Below are positions 1-7,155 of a stretch of DNA of 7,155 bases, one piece after another; position 1 is the stretch's first letter; each line of letters begins with the position of its first letter. The notes beneath the pieces are model-generated. The model was not told where the DNA came from. It did no database searches and saw only the letters and a list, made by a program, of their open reading frames with translations. This DNA is from Acidobacteriaceae bacterium (lineage in GTDB: Bacteria > Acidobacteriota > Terriglobia > Terriglobales > Acidobacteriaceae), in assembly GCA_025929125.1 (NCBI GenBank), contig JAICMT010000076.1, positions 1 to 7,155 of the forward strand, read 5' to 3'. The position numbers and the translations under genes were made by a program.

Positions 1-2766
<2,766 letters not shown>

Positions 2767-2772
2767 CCGGCT

Positions 2773-2778
2773 ATTCTA
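2773..2778 (-). promoter_or_regulatory. Possible -10 element (TAGAAT) of lhr, leaderless geometry
   Basis: On the minus strand TAGAAT lies exactly 6 nt before the lhr ATG, which would place transcription initiation at or next to the start codon. It differs from TATAAT at one position. No convincing -35 hexamer is seen at 16-18 nt, and co-transcription with kdsC is an alternative. The hexamer sits inside a small palindrome (2769-2781). Confidence 0.3.
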
Positions 2779-2848
2779 GCCTAGCTTGTTCGGCGTTTCT
2801 TCGCTTTGTGCGCGACCCTCGGATGTTGTTGAGCCGCCATGGCGTGCT

Positions 2849-3466
2849 TCAAGCGCCGGGCGCGCCGACATCCTTGCCTGTACCGATGTCGGCTCCTGAG
2901 GCTGCGGGATTTTCCGCATCGAGGAATGTTTCGATTGCACTGTCCAGCTTTCCCTGGGCGCCGAGGATGAAATCGATCGCGTCGCGGCCGGCGCCTTGGC
3001 CTCCCGGATGGTGCGTGATGTAGTGGGCGGCCTCCTTGGCCTGAGGCCGAGCGTTGGCAGTAGCGATCGAGAGTCCGCAGGCTCGCATGACTGGCAGGTC
3101 GACCACATCGTCGCCAACATAGGCAAGTTCCTCGAGCGAGATGCCGGCGCGGCGCAGAATATCTTTGACCGCTTCCATCTTGTAGGACTGGCCCTGGTAC
3201 ACGAACTCGAGCTTGAGATCGCGAGCTCGAATGGAAACGGTTGCCGACTCGCGCTTGGTGATGATGCCGACGCGCAACCCACCCAGGCGCGCCAAGGTGA
3301 TGCCGAGCCCATCATGGGCGGTGAATCCCTTGAATTCAAGGCCGTACTCTTTGCCATCTGCGGTGGACTGAGGCAGGAAATAGAGCTGGCCGTCGGTCAG
3401 GACCCCGTCAACGTCGAAGATGAGGACCTTGATGCGGCGCGCGCGGTCTTCCGCGGAGAGTGTCAT
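2849..3466 (-). CDS. kdsC: 3-deoxy-D-manno-octulosonate 8-phosphate phosphatase (KdsC, HAD family)
   Basis: Cytosolic HAD-superfamily phosphatase that hydrolyses Kdo-8-phosphate to Kdo and phosphate, supplying the inner-core sugar of lipopolysaccharide. The 205-residue product carries the signature FDVDGVLTDG (17-26) with nucleophile Asp18 and acid/base Asp20, the motif II threonine in GIITKRES (Thr70), the conserved lysine of YKMEAVKDIL (Lys97 region) and the metal-binding GDD (118-120) followed by DLPVM. The compact cap-less fold, about 170-180 residues, is typical of KdsC, which works as a tetramer. A 25-residue glycine/alanine-rich C-terminal tail makes this copy slightly long. The ATG at 3466 has no Shine-Dalgarno, but TATCAT lies 6 nt upstream. 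The gene precedes lhr by 82 nt on the same strand. No kdsA, kdsD or lpt genes lie in the window. Related HAD enzymes acting on acylneuraminate-9-phosphate are a less likely alternative. Confidence 0.93.
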   Translation of the reverse strand: MTLSAEDRARRIKVLIFDVDGVLTDGQLYFLPQSTADGKEYGLEFKGFTAHDGLGITLARLGGLRVGIITKRESATVSIRARDLKLEFVYQGQSYKMEAVKDILRRAGISLEELAYVGDDVVDLPVMRACGLSIATANARPQAKEAAHYITHHPGGQGAGRDAIDFILGAQGKLDSAIETFLDAENPAASGADIGTGKDVGAPGA

Positions 3467-3472
3467 GGCTTA

Positions 3473-3478
3473 ATGATA
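3473..3478 (-). promoter_or_regulatory. Possible -10 element (TATCAT) of kdsC, leaderless geometry
   Basis: TATCAT on the minus strand differs from TATAAT at one position and ends exactly 6 nt before the kdsC ATG. There is no Shine-Dalgarno in that gap (TAAGCC). A terminator-like hairpin ends only 35 nt upstream of the start, so a promoter is expected in this short stretch. No clear -35 is visible. Confidence 0.4.
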
Positions 3479-3494
3479 CTTGTGGCGGTGCCAA

Positions 3495-3526
3495 ATAAGA
3501 TGCGGGCCCGGATTGCCCGGGCCCGC
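3495..3526 (-). terminator. Rho-independent terminator-like hairpin after the WxxGxW gene
   Basis: The segments 3502-3511 and 3517-3526 form a perfect 10-bp GC-rich stem (GCGGGCCCGG / CCGGGCCCGC) around a 5-nt loop. Read on the minus strand the stem is followed by ATCTTATTTG, an interrupted T tract. On the plus strand no T tract follows, so the element is directional. It starts about 14 nt after the stop of the WxxGxW gene. The imperfect T tract leaves room for read-through into kdsC. Confidence 0.6.
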
Positions 3527-3539
3527 GTTGAATTCGGAA

Positions 3540-3839
3540 TCAGCGCCAGCGTCCCTCGATCCACACCCAGCCTCCGCGTCGGTGCGCCCAGTGGCCGGCA
3601 ACCCAACGCGCTCTGGGCCGCGGGGGCTCAGCGTAATGTCCGGGCACCCATACGTAGGCGCGTCCGTCCCAGCGATGGAATCCAGGAACCCAGACCCAGC
3701 CGGGGTGCATGCGCGGCGGGGCGGGGACAACTTCTACCGGCCGCGGCGGAGGCGGTCCGATGCGAACCACAATCTGAGCTTGTGCTGCGGAGCAGGTGAG
3801 TAGAGTTGCGAATGCTGCAGTAAGAAGATGCTTCTTCAT
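3540..3839 (-). CDS. Small secreted protein with WxxGxW (YXWXGXW-type) repeats, function unknown
   Basis: The 99-residue product starts with a classical signal peptide: a KK pair, a hydrophobic stretch to about residue 15, and a likely signal peptidase I site after AQA (residues 19-21). A proline-rich linker (29-42) follows. Then come four repeats of the aromatic WxxGxW type at a 14-15 residue pitch: WVPGF (from Trp50), WVPGHY (Trp64), WVAGHW (Trp79), WIEGRW (Trp93). The motif matches the short WXXGXW/YXWGXW repeat family found in periplasmic or outer-membrane proteins of Gram-negative bacteria, whose biochemical role I do not know. The mature protein is strongly basic and aromatic. LLTC at 13-16 is a poor lipobox, so a lipoprotein is less likely. 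The start is well placed behind AAAGGAG. A terminator hairpin follows, suggesting a monocistronic transcript. Confidence 0.82.
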   Translation of the reverse strand: MKKHLLTAAFATLLTCSAAQAQIVVRIGPPPPRPVEVVPAPPRMHPGWVWVPGFHRWDGRAYVWVPGHYAEPPRPRARWVAGHWAHRRGGWVWIEGRWR

Positions 3840-3848
3840 ATCGATCGT

Positions 3849-3855
3849 CTCCTTT
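3849..3855 (-). promoter_or_regulatory. Strong Shine-Dalgarno AAAGGAG for the WxxGxW gene
   Basis: AAAGGAG on the minus strand ends 9 nt before the ATG at 3839, fixing that start. It contrasts with the minus-strand neighbours kdsC, lhr and the RAYT, which have no such site. Confidence 0.75.
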
Positions 3856-3912
3856 GATCCTTACGCCAGTAATGGACTCAGGTTTCTGAATGAAGTTGCG
3901 GAGAGAGGAACG

Positions 3913-3921
3913 AATTTAGTG
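3913..3921. repeat. Left copy of 9-bp inverted repeat flanking the RAYT gene
   Basis: AATTTAGTG here is the exact reverse complement of CACTAAATT at 4412-4420. This copy contains the RAYT stop codon (TAA at 3916-3918 on the minus strand). A partial 7-bp copy, TTTAGTG, is at 4474-4480. Confidence 0.4.
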
Positions 3922-4392
3922 CAGGCTCAGCAGCGGATTCGTGAGCGCGGGCGCAGGAATGTTTTCCCGAACAGGACGGTGATAGGCCGAGGAATACGGG
4001 TAGAGCTCCGGCACTGAGACCAGATTCGCGCGAACCGGAATGTGGTGCAGATACGTCCGGACCAACTCGAGGTCGTGGATGTTTGCAACCGAGTAGGCGG
4101 TGAAGCTGTGCTCCCAGATGGACTGCTCGGAATCCATCCGATAGGCGAAGCCGTTTTTGATCAGTTCCACTGCGTGGGCGAGAGCGATGGACTGCGGGGT
4201 GAGCAACAGGTGAAGCTGAGACGGCATGACAACATAGGCGTGCAACTTGTAATGGCCCAGCTTTCGGTAGTGCAGCAGCGCCTCCACCATCAGATCTGCG
4301 ACCCGGCCAGTCTCAAAGAGCGGCCGACGATCACGAGTAGCGGCTGTGACAAAAGACATGCCGGAATGAGGTGCGCGAGCGTTCTTCGCCAT
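3916..4392 (-). CDS. REP-associated tyrosine transposase-like protein (IS200/Y1 family) with altered HUH motif
   Basis: The 158-residue protein belongs to the Y1 transposase (IS200-like/RAYT) family. RAYTs are single-copy relatives of IS200 TnpA that nick single-stranded DNA at REP hairpins. Family landmarks in order: FVTAATRDRRPLF (14-26), the LHAYVVMP strand (50-57), then SQLHLLLTP (58-66) where family members normally have HxH, then a W-x-x-x-F segment (93-97), and the helix VRTYLHHIPVRANLV (111-125) that matches the usual YIHxNPVRAGL block and holds the candidate nucleophile Tyr114. The first metal-binding histidine is Gln59 (codon CAG); only His61 remains. The usual Asn before PVR is Ile118. 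Both changes suggest reduced or lost nuclease activity, although the frame is intact. Length matches the family. The gene is divergent from glgX. No Shine-Dalgarno; TAGCAT lies 7 nt before ATG. A 9-bp inverted repeat brackets the gene. Confidence 0.87.
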   Translation of the reverse strand: MAKNARAPHSGMSFVTAATRDRRPLFETGRVADLMVEALLHYRKLGHYKLHAYVVMPSQLHLLLTPQSIALAHAVELIKNGFAYRMDSEQSIWEHSFTAYSVANIHDLELVRTYLHHIPVRANLVSVPELYPYSSAYHRPVRENIPAPALTNPLLSLH

Positions 4393-4399
4393 GGACCCG

Positions 4400-4429
4400 A
4401 TGCTATGACCCCACTAAATTGACCGTGAA
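4400..4429 (-). promoter_or_regulatory. Candidate sigma-70-type promoter of the RAYT gene
   Basis: On the minus strand TTCACG (4424-4429, four of six matches to TTGACA) is followed after 18 nt by TAGCAT (4400-4405), which ends 7 nt before the ATG. Initiation would fall at or next to the start codon. The right copy of the inverted repeat lies in the spacer. This is a sequence-based guess only. Confidence 0.35.
4412..4420. repeat. Right copy of 9-bp inverted repeat flanking the RAYT gene
   Basis: CACTAAATT is the exact inverted match of 3913-3921. It lies 20 nt upstream of the RAYT start, within the spacer of its candidate promoter. Confidence 0.4.
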
Positions 4430-4537
4430 TCCCACAAACAGGGGTAACCATGCCAGGCCGAAGGTAATACCGCTTTAGTGTTAACCAACTCAGCAGCCTT
4501 TTGCGGCGTCCTATCTGATCTGGCACAAGGAGATAGC

Positions 4538-4543
4538 GAGGAA
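4538..4543 (+). promoter_or_regulatory. Shine-Dalgarno of glgX
   Basis: GAGGAA sits a few nt before the ATG at 4548. A second purine stretch, AAGGAG (4527-4532), is 15 nt away and probably too far. An in-frame TGA at 4545-4547 abuts the ATG, so no upstream start is possible. Confidence 0.6.
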
Positions 4544-4547
4544 CTGA

Positions 4548-6761
4548 ATGCAGCGAAAGTTACTGCCGGGGAAGCCCAATCCCCTGGGCGCCCATGCGAC
4601 CGCGAAAGGGGCTAATTTCGCCGTCTATTCGGAAACGGCGACGGCGATCTTCGTCTGCCTCTTCGATGATGCGGGCAAGCAGGTGGACTGCGTGGAGCTG
4701 CACGAACGAACGGCGTTTGTGTGGCACGGCTTCATTCTGGGCGTAAAGCCGGGACAACTCTACGGATTTCGCGCAGACGGACCCTGGAACCCCCACGACG
4801 GGCAGCGCTTCAACAAAAACAAGCTGCTGGTCGATCCGTATGCGGAAGCGGTTTCGGGCCAGGTGAACTGGAAGCAGCCGATCTTTCCCTATGACGTCGC
4901 AAGCGGCGATGACACCAAATTCTGCGACAAGGATGATGCGGATGCGGTTCCGAAGAGCATCATCATCCGCCATGAGTTTGATTGGGAAAATGACTGCTCG
5001 CCACAGACGCCACTCTCCGATTCTGTGATCTACGAGATGCACGTGAAGGGCTTCTCGATGAGAAATCCAGATGTGCCGGAGAAGCTTCGAGGCACCTATG
5101 CGGGACTCGGCCATCCGGCGAGTATCGATTACCTGAAGCAACTTGGCATTACCGCCGTAGAGCTGCTGCCAATCCACGAAATGACGGATGATGGGTTTCT
5201 GCTCGACCGAGGTTTGCGAAATTACTGGGGCTACAACACGCTGAACTACTTCTCGCCTGCGGGACGATATTCCTCAACCGGTGATCGCGGCGGTCAGGTG
5301 CGAGAATTCAAGCAGATGGTGAAGGATCTGCACAAGGCAGGAATCGAGGTGATCCTCGATGTGGTCTACAACCATACCTGCGAGGGCAATCGCATGGGAC
5401 CCATGCTCAGCTTCAAAGGCATCGACAACAGCACCTATTATCGGCAGGTTCCGGACAGCCCGCGCTACTACATGGATTACACCGGTACAGGCAACACCCT
5501 GAACGTCCGGCATCCGCAGGTGCTCAAGCTGATCATGGACAGCCTGCGGTACTGGGTCACCATCTATCACGTGGATGGCTTCCGCTTCGACCTTGCTGCA
5601 ACGCTTGCCCGTGAATTGCATGAAGTTGACAAGCTGGGCGGCTTCTTCGACACGATCCACCAAGATCCAACGCTGCAGGAGGTGAAGCTGATCGCCGAAC
5701 CATGGGATGTCGGCGATGGGGGCTATCAGGTCGGCAACTTCCCTGTCATGTGGGCAGAATGGAATGGTAAATACCGCGACACGGTCCGCCGGTTCTGGAA
5801 AGGCGATGCAGGAGTTCTTTCGGACTTCGCGTACCGGCTTACGGGTTCGAGCGACCTTTACCAGCACGACGGCCGCAAGCCCTACGCGAGCATTAACTTC
5901 GTGACCGCTCACGACGGCTTCACGCTTTGCGACCTGGTGAGCTACAACCACAAACACAATGAGGCGAATGGCGACAACAACGAGGATGGCGAAAGCCATA
6001 ACAACTCGTGGAACATGGGTGCAGAGGGTCCTACCGACGACCCGGAGATCAATCTTATCCGGGAGCGACAGATCCGCAATTTTCTGGCCACGCTGCTGCT
6101 GAGCCAGGGTGTGCCGATGATCTGCGGAGGGGACGAGTTTTCGCGCTCGCAGCGAGGAAACAACAACTGCTACTGCCAGGACAACGAACTTACCTGGTAC
6201 GACTGGCAGCTTGACCCTTCGCGAAGGCGGTTGATGGAGTTTACGCGCAAACTAGTGAAGCTGCGGCTCACGCATCCCAATCTCCATCGCAGGAAATTCT
6301 TTCAGGACCGTACGATTCGGAATTCAGTAGTGCGGGACATCGCCTGGTATGGAGCGGATGCCCGTGAGATGCCGGAAGAGGCATGGGGCGCGGAATGGAC
6401 ACGCTCGCTCGGCCTCATGCTCAATGGCAAGACCCTGCAGGTGAGCGACGAGAACGGCAATCCGCTTGAAGACGACAGCTTTCTTATCCTTGTGAACGCG
6501 TTTCACGAGGGCGTGGAGTTCACACTGCCTCCCGTGCCGAACGGATCTCCGTGGTGCCAGGTGATGGACACGCAAAATATCGAAGATCCATTCAAGAACG
6601 TGAAGGTCGGCGAAAAGGTGATCGTCGGACCCCGGTCCATGATGGTCTTCAGCGACAGCAAGGAAGTGATGCGGCTGCTGCACGCACCGGATCAACCGAA
6701 GGCTACCGAGCCCGTCAATCCCGGCGCCCCGACATCTGCCAAGCGCGACCAAAAAGCGTGA
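4548..6761 (+). CDS. glgX: Glycogen debranching enzyme GlgX (isoamylase-type, GH13)
   Basis: Cytosolic GH13 enzyme that hydrolyses alpha-1,6 branch points of phosphorylase-limited glycogen and releases short malto-oligosaccharides. The 737-residue protein has the N-terminal CBM48-like domain (about 5-110, with [18 protein letters not shown] and LLVDPYA) followed by the alpha-amylase barrel: YEMHVKGFS (162-170), region I DVVYNH (271-276), region II VDGFRFD with nucleophile Asp348, region [10 protein letters not shown] with acid/base Glu384, region IV TAHDGF with the third acidic residue Asp456. [10 protein letters not shown] (521-530) and [14 protein letters not shown] (540-553) are typical of GlgX/TreX rather than plant isoamylases. 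A beta-sandwich C-terminal domain follows (about 590-702). The last 25 residues form a polar, proline-containing tail that looks disordered. All catalytic residues are present and length is near the usual 650-720. No other glycogen or trehalose gene is adjacent in the window. The start is fixed by an abutting in-frame stop. Confidence 0.96.
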   Translation: MQRKLLPGKPNPLGAHATAKGANFAVYSETATAIFVCLFDDAGKQVDCVELHERTAFVWHGFILGVKPGQLYGFRADGPWNPHDGQRFNKNKLLVDPYAEAVSGQVNWKQPIFPYDVASGDDTKFCDKDDADAVPKSIIIRHEFDWENDCSPQTPLSDSVIYEMHVKGFSMRNPDVPEKLRGTYAGLGHPASIDYLKQLGITAVELLPIHEMTDDGFLLDRGLRNYWGYNTLNYFSPAGRYSSTGDRGGQVREFKQMVKDLHKAGIEVILDVVYNHTCEGNRMGPMLSFKGIDNSTYYRQVPDSPRYYMDYTGTGNTLNVRHPQVLKLIMDSLRYWVTIYHVDGFRFDLAATLARELHEVDKLGGFFDTIHQDPTLQEVKLIAEPWDVGDGGYQVGNFPVMWAEWNGKYRDTVRRFWKGDAGVLSDFAYRLTGSSDLYQHDGRKPYASINFVTAHDGFTLCDLVSYNHKHNEANGDNNEDGESHNNSWNMGAEGPTDDPEINLIRERQIRNFLATLLLSQGVPMICGGDEFSRSQRGNNNCYCQDNELTWYDWQLDPSRRRLMEFTRKLVKLRLTHPNLHRRKFFQDRTIRNSVVRDIAWYGADAREMPEEAWGAEWTRSLGLMLNGKTLQVSDENGNPLEDDSFLILVNAFHEGVEFTLPPVPNGSPWCQVMDTQNIEDPFKNVKVGEKVIVGPRSMMVFSDSKEVMRLLHAPDQPKATEPVNPGAPTSAKRDQKA

Positions 6762-6818
6762 GCTGATCTCTGCGCGCGCCCTCGCAAATTGCAATCGCTG
6801 TACCGGAACTCGGCTGGA

Positions 6819-7155
6819 TCAAGCCCTTTCGTCAAGGGTAAGGATCTGAAGACAGAGCGGCGGCTCCAGCATGCAATCCATTCTAGCGATTGCGGCGACC
6901 GCCTGCTCAATCGTTGAGGTGAGGCAGGGCTCCGTGGTGATGACGAAAGGCAACCGATGTTTCGGATGGCCCGGATGTTGAATCAGGGAATCGATATTCA
7001 CACTCACCTTCGCCAGTGCTGTAGCGATGCGGGCAACGATGCCGGGGCGGTCGTCCACCACAAAACGGAGGTAATAGGGTGCGAGGAACTCGCCGGTCAC
7101 TTTATGCCGACGCACGGGGAGTTCGACTGCAGTGGAGCGCTGGGCTACGGCAAGG
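6819..7155 (-). CDS. hom: Homoserine dehydrogenase, C-terminal ACT domain (5' end beyond right edge)
   Basis: The last 111 complete codons of a gene entering from the right edge. The sequence APYYLRFVVDDRPGIVARIA, then NIDSLIQHPGHPKHRLPFVI and a final amphipathic helix, is the regulatory ACT domain found at the C-terminus of homoserine dehydrogenase. That enzyme reduces aspartate-semialdehyde to homoserine for threonine and methionine synthesis, and the ACT domain usually mediates threonine feedback control. The open frame reaches the edge without a stop, so the GTG at 7115 is an internal valine, not a start. The catalytic NAD(P)-binding and substrate domains are not visible, so a bifunctional aspartokinase-homoserine dehydrogenase cannot be strictly excluded, although ACT at the very C-terminus favours monofunctional Hom. 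The gene converges on glgX with a 57-nt gap and no convincing terminator there. Confidence 0.9.
   Translation of the reverse strand, partial: LAVAQRSTAVELPVRRHKVTGEFLAPYYLRFVVDDRPGIVARIATALAKVSVNIDSLIQHPGHPKHRLPFVITTEPCLTSTIEQAVAAIARMDCMLEPPLCLQILTLDERA

Noticed and set aside
2781..2840. Small minus-strand frame of 19 codons between kdsC and lhr, basic C-terminus (KAKKRRTS)
   Set aside because: Too short, with no Shine-Dalgarno or -10 hexamer near its ATG; nothing supports translation.
3502..3526. The GC hairpin as a REP element target of the nearby RAYT
   Set aside because: It lacks the GTAG/GTGG-type tetranucleotide at its foot, is perfect rather than imperfect, and the T tract on one side fits a terminator better. 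A genome-wide repeat search could reopen this.
3856..3900. ECF-sigma-like promoter (GCAACTT, then GTCC after 15 nt) upstream of the WxxGxW gene on the minus strand
   Set aside because: The GTCC half is weak and no sigma/anti-sigma gene is nearby; one loose match is not enough.
5274..5999. Minus-strand 241-codon open frame inside glgX, and another at 4560-5177
   Set aside because: Antisense shadows of a gene with every GH13 catalytic motif intact; the translations resemble no family.
6762..6840. Possible bidirectional terminator between glgX and hom (CCCTT/AAGGG pair near 6825-6837)
   Set aside because: A 5-bp arm lying inside the hom coding end with no T tract; the gap itself shows only a tiny GCAAATTGC palindrome.

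Overview
The window looks like a chromosomal segment of a Gram-negative, moderately GC-rich soil-type bacterium. Protein flavour fits Acidobacteriota (Terriglobales-like), but that is an inference from sequence style, not a search. The kdsC-type phosphatase implies Kdo-containing lipopolysaccharide and therefore an outer membrane. Most of the content is ordinary metabolism and DNA maintenance. I found no CRISPR array, rRNA, tRNA, phage module or defence island.

Layout. (1) Positions 1-2766, minus strand: the first 922 codons of a large Lhr-type superfamily 2 helicase whose 3' end lies beyond the left edge. (2) 2849-3466, minus: a Kdo-8-phosphate phosphatase (KdsC). (3) 3495-3526: a perfect 10-bp GC hairpin followed on the minus strand by a T-rich stretch, the likely terminator of the gene upstream. 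(4) 3540-3839, minus: a small secreted protein with four WxxGxW-like repeats. (5) 3916-4392, minus: a REP-associated/IS200-like tyrosine transposase (RAYT, Y1_Tnp) in which the first histidine of the HUH motif is replaced by glutamine, with a 9-bp inverted repeat at both gene ends. (6) 4548-6761, plus: complete glycogen debranching enzyme GlgX. (7) 6819-7155, minus: the C-terminal ACT-domain part of homoserine dehydrogenase, convergent with glgX.

How the genes relate. Four minus-strand genes lie in a row (RAYT, WxxGxW protein, kdsC, lhr), but the terminator splits them, so the pairing most likely to share a transcript is kdsC-lhr (82-bp gap). The RAYT and glgX are divergent and share a 155-nt intergenic region. 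No single pathway joins the genes: lipopolysaccharide sugar synthesis, DNA repair, glycogen breakdown and threonine/methionine synthesis are represented by one gene each.

The points most worth a second look are the altered catalytic motif of the RAYT with its flanking inverted repeat, and a shared start-site geometry. Three minus-strand genes (lhr, kdsC, RAYT) lack a Shine-Dalgarno and carry a TANNNT hexamer 6-7 nt before ATG, as expected for leaderless transcripts. The two genes with clear Shine-Dalgarno sequences lack that hexamer. No stretch over 300 nt is without a gene.
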